Positions 35,336 through 47,158 of a stretch of DNA of 64,000 nt are shown here, piece by piece. The translations under genes and the position numbers were made by a program. This DNA comes from Pseudisothecium myosuroides (lineage: Eukaryota; Streptophyta; Bryopsida; Hypnales; Lembophyllaceae). The DNA is taken from NCBI GenBank assembly GCA_951799445.1, contig OX637287.1, positions 37,043,724 through 37,107,723 of the forward strand, written 5' to 3'. Each line of letters opens with the position of its first letter. The first letter of the stretch is position 1. Below the pieces are notes generated by a model, which made no database searches, was not told the origin of the DNA, and saw only the letters and a program-made list of their open reading frames with translations.

Positions 35336-35815
35336 GGTATACTAGTGTGCCCTATATTGTTGCCACAGTTGAAAAGTAATTTTCTAATTTTTTAATACAA
35401 TAAAACTTTGAAATTCAATAACTTTCACCCAGTAGGTTGAAACGGCACGAAACAAAGCCCGTGTACCCCTCCTCGCCAAGGACTTTCTGACAGAACTAAG
35501 AATGTGACTGGGAGACACATGGTCTTGGAGATCTCAATGTAACAAACAAATAACCCAACTTAAGGCAATGGATGGATGGATACTAGTGTGCCCTGTGCCG
35601 TTGCCAAAATAAAAATAAAAATAATATTCTAATTTGTAATTTTTACACTGTGAGTCAAGATGCCATGCAACAAAGCTCATGCACCCCTCCTTGCAAAGAA
35701 CTTTCCAATCGTACCAAGAACAGGACTAGGGGACACATAGTTCCAAAGATCTCAATGTAATAAACAAATGAACAAAACAAAACAAACATCCTATCTAACT
35801 TAAGATATAGAAGAT

Positions 35816-36403
35816 TTTTCTATTTGTGATTCGTAGATTACTATTATATGGAAAAATTGGCAAGTCCCCTCACTTGGATGAATTTTGCAAAACGTAATGA
35901 AAGAGTACCCAATTTTTTTATATTCTTATTGCAAAGGCCTAAGGCAAGTCGGGGGTTTGCAATAGATCACTAAAAAACATACATAGGTCATAGGAGGAGT
36001 CACACTTGAAAAATAGAGAGAACCACGATATATTTTTCAATGAGTTCAAAACCTTCAACCAATTTGAGGTCACTAAAGAGAAGTTCAACCAGTTTGGTGA
36101 ATCCATTTATGTACTCTTCTATGAGCCTACCATGTTGCAATCTTCAGCGAGTTCGTAGAGAGGAGGGTAGAGAGGGGATCCAACTATGATCCCCCTATTA
36201 TTCAAATATACCAAAATCATTCATATTTGTTATTTCTAGTATTCAAACCACTTTAAATATAGCTATTTGATATCATAGCATTTGCACTAGATAAGACAGA
36301 GAAACTCCAACCCCTAAAGGATTGGCATAAATGAGAGTCTGTTCACTCCAAATTCTATGATTGATCCTAAAAACAGTAAATCATAAAAGACACTTGAGCA
36401 ACA
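35816..36403. other. Gene-free stretch
   Basis: There is no gene. A single sequence AACCCCTAAAGGATTGG at 36310-36326 resembles a TTAA-family terminus, but it has no partner or TTAA. Confidence 0.4.
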
Positions 36404-37185
36404 TACAGTGACTCCCAAAAGTAATTGGCCACCCTAAAAATCGCTCTCATAAATTGAGAAATTGGAATTTTGAAGTGAAATTTAGACATGTTGTTGTACA
36501 TAAGGAATTCTACCCTCATGTGTAATTTCACTTTAAATGGACTATATTTAGACCTATTATTAATTAAATGAAATTTCTACGAAAAAAAAAACTTTTTGTG
36601 AGAAGTCAAAATGTCCAATTTTTTTATAGGAAGAATGTACATCTTGACAAGAATCACATGTTACAAGTTTCTTGAATTTTGTATTTTTATTGATTGAGAT
36701 CTAATTGAATGAAATTTGACCCCAAAATTTTATTTTTTTAAATTTTCACTCCATAAATTGAAAAAATATATATTTTTGATATATATAATTATTTTACATT
36801 ATTCTAAATTTTTATTTTATTTTTTTTGCAATTTATGGAGTGAAAAATTAAAAAAACAAAATTTTGGGGTCAAATTTCAGTCAATTAGATCTCAATCAAT
36901 AAAAATCCAAAATTCATGAAACTTGTAACATGTGATTCTTGTCTAGATGTACATTCTTCCTATAAAAAGAAATGGGACATTTTGACTTCTCACAAAAAAA
37001 AAAGTTCCATAGAAATTTTATTCAATTAATAATAGGTCTAAGTATAGTCCATTTAAAGTGAAATTACACGTGAGGGAAGAATTCCTTTTGTACAACAACA
37101 CATCTAAATTTCACTTCAAAATTCCAATTTTTCAATTTATGAGAGCAATTTTTAGGGTGGCCAACTACTTTTGGAAGTCACTGTA
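36404..37185. mobile_element. 782-bp near-perfect palindrome with Tc1-like ends
   Basis: The termini CAGTGACTCCCAAAAGTAAT and ACTTTTGGAAGTCACTG are flanked by TA on both sides. The arms (about 36406-36761 and 36830-37183) are inverted copies of roughly 355 bp with few mismatches, around an AT-rich loop of about 70 bp. The terminal CAGTG...CAAAAGT motif and TA duplication are typical of Tc1/mariner elements. A transcript would form a very long hairpin. It has no coding capacity; the 67-codon frame in the centre is incidental. Confidence 0.9.
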
Positions 37186-38340
37186 TATTCATTAAAAGTG
37201 AGACTCTTTTTTACTTTAAATAACATCAATAGTTGGCATTAGGATTGAGAATTTGAAATAGAAAATTGATTCATGTCATATCAAGAAAACTTCCCCTATA
37301 GAAAATTTATTGTGTGAGAAAAACTACAAGGGAACAAGGAAGTCGCTAGGATTGCAACAAAAAGGTATTCTCAAATTTGAAGATTCTCAAAATGTAGCCT
37401 TCTCCTTGCATTCTAAAAAATCCTAGAACTTCACTATTCATGATGACTTGGATGTCTAGCTTCACATGTACAAAAATTCCAAAGACTAGAAAATGTTTTA
37501 GGTTGCAACTCTAATGCCCCAGTCCCTAATATAAATATTGCACTACTCATAGCTCAATTTTTTGGTCATTGAATACTATATCTTGTAAGTTATAGACTTG
37601 CCTAATTTGATAAGCAAATATTGAGTTTAGTATATGAAATCTAAAGTTTGCCAAGGTGCCTAAGTTGGATTTTTTTAGGAAGGGGGAGTTTGTGATTTGA
37701 ATATCTATTTGGGAAGGGCATAATCATTCTCTTTTGATGGTCCTTGTCCATTTTTTTGGTCAAATTTTCAAATAGATTCATTTTAAATCAACTTTGTAAG
37801 AAACTATCTGAATTCTCATTTGACAAATTCAAGATTATTTATTCTTCACAGTTTAATTGTTATATTTCTTAATACCAATTTCATTTTGTTACTTTCTAAA
37901 ATAAAATGTTTGTACAATAATATACAAAAATATATCATCATTTGATATATTTATTGCTTAAATTGTAGAAATATTGTACTTGTAAGAGGTTTCTAAATTT
38001 GAATTTGATGTTTATGGAGACTTTTATGGATATAATTGTACATCTTTGTTTTTTCAACAATTATTGACACTTTTTTTTCTCAAAAAGGATTTAAAACAAT
38101 GTTTTTTTCTATGATTTTATCTTTCTATCATTTTTTAATTATTTTTTCAATATACAAAAAATCCCTCTCTATACTCAATGAAATGATTGTTTTGTGCAAA
38201 ATTCGTCATGAAATTTCAGTAATTGATGTTTTTCTTTGAATTGACGTTCTAATTTACAATTACTATTATTTGCCGTCAATCATCATTGATCATTGATTTA
38301 TCAACTTCATTTAGATTTCTAAAGAATTAACTTCACTTCA
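37186..38340. other. AT-rich gene-free stretch
   Basis: No gene or element boundary is seen. A 67-codon frame at 38036-38239 is Phe/Ile/Leu-rich because of the A+T composition. Confidence 0.4.
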
Positions 38341-38348
38341 CTTTCAAT

Positions 38349-38477
38349 CAAGGCTTTTTTTTTTTGGCGAAATTTCACCAAATTCTACCAAATCTGACCA
38401 CTGCGGCTTTGTCCCTCCAAAAACTGGCCTGTATAGTGAAGCCACAGGGAGGGACACGGGTCCAAAAAAAAGCCCTG
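38349..38477. mobile_element. 129-bp hAT-type MITE
   Basis: The right terminus reads, on the minus strand, CAGGGCTTTTTTTTGGACCC and the left CAAGGCTTTTTTTTTTTGGC, giving inverted repeats of the hAT form. It is flanked by an 8-bp duplication, CTTTCAAT (38341-38348) and CTCTCAAT (38478-38485), with one mismatch. An inner pair, GTCCCTCC and GGAGGGAC, adds a second stem. Confidence 0.8.
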
Positions 38478-38485
38478 CTCTCAAT

Positions 38486-39151
38486 GCATTTGCTTAAACT
38501 CTCAATTATTTGAACTACATTTCTTAAAGGAATTGAGGTCTTATTTTTTATAAATGAATTATTTTACTTTCTTTCATTAGATGAGATTCGAGGGTCTTAG
38601 AGGGCTAAGAGTTCCCTTGCGTTCCTAGACTGCGAGAACGCTGTGGGAACGCGCTGTAGTAGCTAGTTGATGTGGCACAACGACTGCCACGTCATTTAAA
38701 TTTTTTTTTTGCTCAAAATGATATTTGATTTATTATTTATTTTTATTTTTAATAAATATTTTCTGACAAAGTACCGCTGTTCACATAATCAGGCCAGATC
38801 GGGGAACGCCCCCGAAACGGCCCTCCAGAGACCCCCAAAAACATCTAATGGTTCAATTTCATACAAAAATACAATAAATTTTCATTGTTAAAATTCTTTG
38901 AAATTGCACATGTTTTGATTTCATTAATATCAATCATTGACATCTTCAAAGCGTTTTTTAAAAAACAAACCATCTAGTCATTTGAATATTATTTTTCCTC
39001 AAATAATACAATATTATTTTGATTTTTTTTGTAGTTTGCTAGGATCTCCACCCAAGGAAATTGTCTTGACGTTGAGCAAGATAAAATAATCTATACAACA
39101 ATATTAGATTGAGATTAATAAAAATAGTTGGCTTATCTTTATCCTTCCATT
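38486..39151. other. Gene-free stretch with a GC-richer patch
   Basis: Around 38580-38830 there is a mixed-composition patch (GGGAACGCGCTGTAGTAGC; TCGGGGAACGCCCCCGAAAC) unlike the AT-rich flanks; it may be an old element, but no ends could be paired. Confidence 0.35.
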
Positions 39152-40062
39152 TTATCCCCTAAAGGACCAACGTGTTTAGAGGCCCAAAACTGCTTCAAAA
39201 TACTCATCCCCAAAGCAAGGTCAAAATCTTCATCAATATTTATTTTTTAACATATTCAACTGTAGGAAACTTTGGTTAACTTGAACAAGTATATTGTCCC
39301 AAAATTGTAGAATGAATTTCCGCACCGATTGCAAGATCAATGTGCCTAAACTTCAAAACGTAGGCTTTTCTAGTCCTTCCAAAAGGTAAAGTTTTATCTT
39401 TCAACATTTAAAAAAAAAAGCATGTATGTCCTATAACTTGTGCATTTTATACAATATGTTGGAAAATGGGTTGAAAAAAGATGTAAAAAATTTTAACCAA
39501 GAAAACATTTATATTCATTTAAAAAAAATTGAAAAGTGAAAGGTATTACTGAATGTAAGATAAAACTAATATGCTAATAACTATTGGAAGAATTTGAGAA
39601 TTGTTAATCCCAATAGTGAGATTGTTCTAATAAGCAAGTAGTATCCTCTATTTTCATTTTTATTTGAAAATTTTCAAAATTAAGAACAAAATACGACTTT
39701 ATATGTTTTTTTAACCTTCGTTGCCCGCAAAATAAAACTCTTCATTATTTTTACTTCATTATTTGGAATTGAGTGGTTCAATTTTTTTGAGTAGGTATCA
39801 ATCTATACAATTTCAATCTTTTTATTTTTTTATTTTTTTTAGAATATATTTTTTGTTGCCCAATTTAACATTGAAATTGAAAGAACCCTTATAACTTTTG
39901 CATTACTTATCAAAATGACATGAAACAAAGCTTCACATGTAGATTATGATGAGTAGCATCCATCCTAAAAGTTTCATGCAAAAATTCCAAATTATGAAGT
40001 CAATAGAGCATGTCCAAGGTCTCAAAAGCCCAAAGTGGATTCCTTGGTCCTTTAGGGGTTAT
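39152..40062 (-). mobile_element. TTAA-family foldback element, copy 7, with TTAT duplication
   Basis: The ends CCCCTAAAGGACCAACG and TTGGTCCTTTAGGGG are inverted. The flanking tetranucleotide is TTAT on both sides (39152-39155 and 40059-40062) in place of TTAA. The internal block CCCAATAGTGAGATTGTTCT at about 39611-39630 is the reverse of the family landmark. It is non-coding. Confidence 0.8.
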
Positions 40063-41857
40063 TAAAAATATTATATCTGTTTCAATGATACAACTTGACT
40101 TTAAATTGTATCTTTAAACCGTATTTGACTCTTCTTGCCACTCATCTAAAATTAAATGATTTCATGCTTGTAATATTTGTAATGGAATAATACTAAAATA
40201 TATATTTTTTTATCGTAATAGATTTTTGGCATCAATCTTAGAGGGATGTGCAATAGAAGGATGATAATTAAAAAAATAAGTTAGTAATGTAGAGACTTCC
40301 CTCTTCATGTTGTTGACATCTTTAGAATTTTTAGAATCTATACTCACCCAATTCAAGAGATAATATTATCATGTATAGATGAAAATTCTTTAAATAATGT
40401 AACTATTCAATATCTAAATTTATTTAAATACAAAACATAATTGTTTTATATATTTTCCCTTTGTCATGTTAATAGGTCACTATAATGAATTATACTATTA
40501 TGTAAATCAAAACATTCTTTTTAGTTTTTAGTGTAGGTACTGAAAGACTTAATTTAGGTCATGTGTACTAAAAATGCAATTTTTTGGGGTCCTACACCTA
40601 TAGGTTTTGAATATAAACATTTAAGAAATATTAAAAATAGCCAAGAGTAGCCATTTCAAGAAAACATTGTAATAATCTACTTTTATGCAAACTAAGTGAC
40701 CATTACAAATGTCTTTTACGTTAATTTTGGGGTTGTCTAGGGACTTCATTGGACAATTGAATGGCATACTTCAAGAATCACAACAAATTCACACATTTTC
40801 AAAAAAAATTAATTTAAATTGCTATGTTAGTTTTTTTAATATCTGTTTGAAAGAAAGATAATAAATTTTGTGCACTACTGCATTCCACAAGGACTGCCTA
40901 AACATCCATTCTCTCCAATGCAATCTAACATATATAAGCACCTATAATCATCACTGCCTAAAATGGAATATCTAAATTTGAACCCCAAAATGGCGATGTA
41001 CCCAAAAGTAGCAGGCACTACCATGTAATGCCATCATTCAATTTAATGGAAGAAACAAAAAACCTCACCATTAGTAATGATGTATCCTTTAAAGTAGATG
41101 CTAGGGCTTGATCAATTTGTTACCTCTTGCTGTGACATTAAAACCTACAGTACTGTAGATATTAATGAAAGATGATGTTTACAATCAAAACATGAAAACC
41201 TAGAAAAACTTCATGTCCATTTTTATTACACTTACAAACAATAATTTGGAATTTTGTAACTTATTTATTATACAAGAGTCCTTCTAAAGTGCGCTCAAAT
41301 TCTCTTCCACTTGCCAATGGGATCCAATAGACATGTGTTATGTTTAGTAATAGTAAGTAAGTATGCTCAGTTGCGATTCTGAGTTCAGATACGTTACCTT
41401 ACCTCTTGGCGGGATGCTTGAAAATCCTCGTATTCTTCAACCTGACGTCACCTTCCTTGATTTGAATGCATATGATTCGGAGATCCCAAGACTGAATTGC
41501 AATTAGGGTTTCAGTTCCCACGATCTTCGTTTCTCGTGCTCTCTCTCGCCTAGCTATGGCCAATAGCGCAAGGATCGTGGCCAAATTATAGCAAGCACCG
41601 AACCTTGCCTTCATGTGGAGCTCGTTTCCTTTGCCGACTTCGCTGATCGCAAGACTCGAAGGAACAAATATTGCGTGGAACTTGATCCGAGGTTGCTTTT
41701 TTATGTTTTTGAGAAACCCAAGCCCTAACGGAGGTTGCGAGTTTGTCGATGTTCTTTGTGATGGAAATTTGTGAGGGGGGGAGAAGAGACAACAATGTAG
41801 GGTTTAGGAGGGTAGGGGTTATTACTTCGCTGCGTTGAGCGCTGTGGAGGAGTTGCG
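40063..41857. other. Gene-free stretch and 5' flank of the cohesin-loader gene
   Basis: AT-rich up to about 41,380, then a more balanced 470-bp block (41,390-41,857) that probably holds the promoter and leader of the gene starting at 41858. No TATA box could be assigned. Frames on the minus strand here show no known motif. Confidence 0.4.
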
Positions 41858-44800
41858 ATGGAGGCGATAGCGGAAGGGCTTTGGCAGTTAGCTGAAGAGC
41901 ACGAGAGAGCGGGTTGCATAGCGCCTGCTGTGAAATGCCTGGAAGCAATTTGTCAGAGCCAAGTGTCTTTCTTACCCGTGATCGAGGTGAAGACGCGAAT
42001 TCGAATTGCTACTCTGCTTCTGCAGCACACCGATAACATTCCGCAGGCCAAGGCGCATCTTGAACGGGCGGTAGGGGTTTCGTCCTTTTGGTGCGTTGAT
42101 TGATGAATGGCATCTGCGTACGAGGTTGACGCTTGGTGGAATTTGAGAGAGGAAAGGAAAAGCAGAATTTGACTTTGTGGTGCTGCGTCTTCAAGACTTC
42201 TGTATGCGATATTTAATTTAGAGCGGTATGGAACTGGAAACCTAGTTTCGTTCGTGGTGGAAGTATGATTTTTAACGTAATATTAGTACCGTATTAGTAT
42301 TTTTGAACTGTAGTTTAGAAGTAGATTTTTGACAAATCATGGGCATAATTGAGTTATCCTTGAATTCAGAGTAGGATGAATCCAGAGATTTCCTCCCATA
42401 GACTCACCCTCCTTTTCAATGAAGCTAGGTCGCAACCCGCCTTTGCCCTGCTTAGAAGGATAACTCTAATCAATGCAGAGAGTTTTCAGTATTTTTTTTG
42501 TTAAGTATCGATAGCCAATATTTGAGGTATCTTCTTTCAAGATCAAGAAATGGGAGCACTCATTGTCAGGCAATTGGTCAGAGTAGCTTGGTTATTGGTA
42601 TTTTGCTACAAACAAAAAATTTATTTGGGCCTTACATTTTTGTTCTGGCTGCAGCAATTGTTGCTGAAACAAATTCCTACTTGTTTTGAGCTGAAATTCC
42701 GAGCTTATAGTTTGCTGAGTCGATGCTACCAATTGGTGGGCACTCTTGCGGCTGTGAAGCACACCTTGAAGAAGGGATTGGAGCTTTCCACCAACTCGGG
42801 GGTCGGGTATGTGCTTAAGGCATTGACAAGAGAGTTTATCTTAGTTTTATAGGAAGAGAATGAATGACTTATAATCTTTGGCGGTAGTTCTGGTTCAAAC
42901 GTTCAAACTCTCTACATAGTATGAACGCTGCTGGTCAGGTGTGAATGCTTCTGATAATGCTTGGGTTTACAGTGACTCGGGGCGACTGTGGGCTTGCAAC
43001 TTCAGTTTGCAACTTGCGAAAGCTCTTACTGCCGAAAGTGATTTTCCTGGCGCACTACGAGTATTGGAAAGTGCCTTTAAGTTAGCAGCTGCTATGAATG
43101 AGCCTCAACTTGAGGTGAGTTTTTTATTGCTCTCTTGTGATACGATGACTCCTCAATGTAAAGAAGGTTTTCGTGATTTAATATTTCAGATTGCTGGTTG
43201 CCCCTGTATATCATTATTCTCCTTTCACGTTTTGTGCTTGTCAAGAAGACTTGGGACCTGCAACGATGGAGGTAAGCAAGGTAGCTAGCTCTTTCATTTT
43301 TCATGGACGACAATAGTCGTGCATCCTTAACGACTTCCCGAGACTGTTTTGACCCAGTGATTGATTTAGTAGTCAGTATTTTATCCTTCTTCGAGAATTA
43401 CTTCATATCTGATTTTCGAAGAACTACAGTAGTAATATCATCTTTTAACTGACGAAGTATTTGATTAAGCAGATGGTATTTGCAACTGCCACGCTGCACG
43501 TGCAGCTTATGCAAAAGGAAGAGCCCGCAGTTATTCAGCAAAGTCTTGCTCTTTGTGATCAGTTGTTCGAGAGAATCCCACAACATCTGGTATGACTAGT
43601 CATCTATGTAATTTTGTAGAAGCTTCCAGTACCTTCGTATATTGTTTCTAAGTAAGATATCGAACGAGGGATTAAAGAGTGTGGCCAAGCCCGCACAATA
43701 TCTCATTTTAATCTTCACTCAACTTCAGTTTTCTGCAAATATGTATGAAAATGTCGTGCCTCGAATGACAACTCCAAATCGGCATTGTTCTCTTGCGTTT
43801 TTATTGATTTTACATCTGATTAGCCTTCTGAGATTGTGGGCGAGCCGTTTTTGTCTTTCACTTGAGTTTTAAACCATGCCAGTATCTGTCTTTTTGCAGA
43901 AACGTGCACATGCTGGTTTGCATGTCTACAAGGAACTTCTTTATATATTTTACCTCCTGAGGGCATGTGAGTATAAGGAAGCGCAAGACCGCGTGGCTGA
44001 TTTGGACACAACACTAAGGCAATTGGAACAGGAAATACCAGAGCAACAACCGGTCTTTGATCCAGTTGTATATGAAGAGCTTCAGAATCAACTTCAGTGG
44101 TTAATTAAGGAACTACAAGTCCCAGGTGCCCCGCCACAAAGGACTGCAGATTTGCAATATCATTACGGTTTAATTCAGCAGCAGCTTGTCGAGTATGAAC
44201 AATTAAGGTCTATTTCATTTTGTAGCCTCTATTATTTTCTCGGACCCCATCATTAGCTTCCTCCAGTATCAGTACTCGTCCTTTTCTAAACGCTCTGTTG
44301 ATCAGCATTGCTGAAAGTTTGGTCATTTTTCTTTCGTTTTTTTGTCTAAATTTTTGTCTTTCGCAACGAGTTTACTTTCCATCCTCTATGACATAAGGGC
44401 TAAGCTACATGTGCAGGAACCTTAAAACTCAAACCCAGGGAGATCGAAATAAGCTACCTTTGGGTCCTGCGCCTTTAGACGAGGAGTGGATTCCGAAGGC
44501 TGCAGTCCTCGTTCTCGTCGATCTCATGTCCGTTGTTTGCTCAAGGCCAAAAGGCTTTAAAGATTGTATACCACGAATAACCTCTGGGTTGGAACGTGTC
44601 AACGGTAAGTAACACTGAAGTCTTACAAACCAGAAATTCGTCATTGCTTGTTAACTTCCTTGTTGAGTACCTTTACACTATTCTGATGATAGCGGTATTT
44701 AGAAGATCTTCGATTCAACATTTTTGTAAGGAGTCGCGCATCTCTGCTGATTTTAACTTTATTAATATTTTCTTTCTTGTTTGTCAATAGTTGAGTTGGA

Positions 44801-47158
44801 GAAGCTTGGAATTACAATTCAAGTTACAGGTGAGCTGACTTTTTGCTTTGCCTGTCTACGAAGTTAAATAGCGTGGCAGCTGGCTTGTGCCTTTCAAATG
44901 GATTGATGTCCGTGTTTGTGTGATTAGATTTTGGATCTTAGTTTTGGAGGGTCCTTTTGTCTTGTTTTACTTGACTAGTTCCTTCTCCTTCAACCTAGGT
45001 TAGCTCATATTAGATCCTAGCCATGAAAATTTCTACCGTGATCGACACCTAGTGACGCAAAATAGGGAGTGACCTTCACTGATTGGAATGACAGAGGCAG
45101 ATTTGCAACACTGGGCAATGTGGACGGGAGGTGTTTATTTGCTGTTGTTGACGCAGCTGCTTGAAAACAAAGCAGTTATTGATCTCACTGAAGCTGATTA
45201 TGTTGAAGCTCAGAAGGTATGCAGTTATAGAATGAAATGAGGCCCTGGTCGATTGTTCGCAAATATATGCTAGTTTTAGAAATCTTGTGATTCATAACCG
45301 CTAACGTCAGGATTGAATTTCCGCACCAGGCTTCTGTCGATCTGGTCAATTCTCGTATCCAAGAGTCACCTTCAGGTGACTGCTTATATGGATCTGTTAA
45401 TAGTTTTTTTGTATTGTCTATGGAAATTCCAGTCCTTGGTTCAAATGGTGGAGTGGAAGAGGAGATTTCCAACGATGCTACAAGGCAGTGAAATCAATAT
45501 TCAGATACTTCTGGGTCATTATGCTCAATCCTTGGGCTGTTTCAAAGAGTCAGCTCTTCATTTCCTGCAGGCATCCAAGGTAAATCGTGTTCTGACTTCC
45601 CTTTAAGATATCATTTGGTATTTTCTCTGAGTACATAGTCTGAGGTTCTGCGAGTGTACAGTAGTGTTTAGGCGATGCAGCATAAAGTTCTCGCCAAGCG
45701 TAACTGCAGGCTGGACATTTCGGTTTGGAGATTGCTCTGAAATAGGATGTACTGGAGTTGCTTTCTCTTTTAACCTTTTGAAGTCTAAATTGCCACTTAG
45801 TTAATTGGGTTTAAGGTTCTTTTATGTGATGCCTGCAGGGAACAGATAATGAGGGTATGCGAGCTATGTGTCAAGTTAATGCTGCAGTATCTTATATTTG
45901 TCTAGATGACCCAGATGCTTCCTCGCATGTAAGTTACTACTTCAAATGTATTATGCACTCGTTATTTTGTTTTCTTTCTTTAATGCACAAGATGTATTTA
46001 ATTGTGCACTTGCACGCAATACCTGAATGTGGTTGAAAGTCATGTAGAATCTGAGTTTATTTTGATGGGAAAATACTTCTGACATGCGCTAGGCAAATAA
46101 GTATCACATTAGTACTTTGCTCATGACAAGATATTAGTGGGACTGATGCTGCTGCTGCATATTCAGGCATTGGACCTCGTTGCCCCTATCTATCGGAATA
46201 TGGACTCGTACTTAGGGGTACGGGAGAAAACGTTGGTTTTGTTTGCGTCGGGTATCTTACAGAAAAACCAACACAACCTGCAAGAAGCTCGGTACTCTCC
46301 AACTTTGTGTCGCTTCAATTTAAACCTTGCTTTCTGCTCTAATACACTTTACATACTGAATGATGATACCCACTGTGGTTGCAGGACACGATTAGCAACT
46401 GGTCTAAAAATTACTCACAAACAACTCGGTAACCATCAGTTGGTTTCACAATATCTAACGGTACTTGGAAACCTGGCTGTTGCCATGCACGACACAACTC
46501 AGGCCCGTGATATTCTCAAGTCTTCATTCACACTCGCAAAGTCTCTTCATGATATACCAACTCAAGTTGCCGTTCTCTCAGAGCTCAGAGGTGGGCCTTA
46601 CTTAAGCTTCGTAACAAGGGAATGTAGTGGTAGATGATATATAAGTTTTCCTTGCTTTGAAAAGCTTACTTCACTGTCAACCTTGTATTTTATTTATGTA
46701 TATATTTATAATATTTTTACATATTATTTCTCCTGGTGAGATTCTGGTGATTTAAGTTGGTTTTGATGGTTTTCTCGTTCAGCTATGTTCCGAGATTCTG
46801 GAGAAGCGGGGAAGGAAGCAGAGCATGCAGAGGCCGAGGGTAAGAAGCGTGAGGAGCTGTATCGGCGTATTAAAGAGGCCCAAGCAACCCCTTTCCACGC
46901 CCTTCTTTTGCAGGTTTGTCCTTGTTTTTAGCGTCAGTTCAGGCACTGGGATCATTTATTCTCCTCGGGATTCACTGGGGCGAAGTTTGTGCATTTTCAT
47001 GTTTCGGTGTTAGGTTCCTTGAGAGCGATAAGTCTTTGTGAACTTTTTTAGGCATTATTAGACTTGGTTGGAGCGGTTGTGGCTCTTGCTTTCAAATGTT
47101 TTTTGTTCATCTATTTATCTCATTATTTTCTTTTTGTTGAATGCAGTATGGCTTGTAA
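41858..47158 (+). CDS. MAU2: Sister-chromatid cohesion protein SCC4 / MAU2 homolog (TPR cohesin loader subunit)
   Basis: Fourteen exons join in phase: 41858-42070, 42655-42806, 42973-43114, 43473-43589, 43900-44207, 44417-44604, 44791-44829, 45095-45216, 45433-45579, 45839-45928, 46167-46291, 46385-46590, 46783-46913 and 47147-47158, giving 663 aa. The product follows plant SCC4 from its N-terminus (EGLWQLAEEHERAG) through the helical TPR-like region to the conserved NHQLVSQYLTVLGNLAVAMH and DIPTQVAVLSEL blocks. SCC4/MAU2 binds the N-terminus of SCC2/NIPBL and the pair loads cohesin on chromatin. All introns are GT-AG; the exon 5 donor (AAGGTCTAT) is weak. The last exon adds only Tyr-Gly-Leu before TAA, so the protein is some 60 residues shorter than my recollection of the Arabidopsis one; an alternative 3' end is possible. 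Single-copy housekeeping gene; no operon-like context. Confidence 0.9.

Larger units (their letters stand above)
34620..35815 (-). repeat. Modular repeat array in inverted orientation, three units
   Basis: Three units of about 230-250 bp (34620-34870, 35335-35562 and 35578-35812) match the reverse complement of the 14.6-17.0 kb array, with cores such as ACAAAGCTCATGCACCCCTC followed by CTTGC, and ends at CTAGTGTGCC and CTTAAG. Unit 1 is interrupted at its end by the TTAA MITE at 34869. No coding capacity. Confidence 0.75.

Noticed and set aside
36310..36326. AACCCCTAAAGGATTGG as a TTAA element end
   Set aside because: It lacks TTAA and a partner end.
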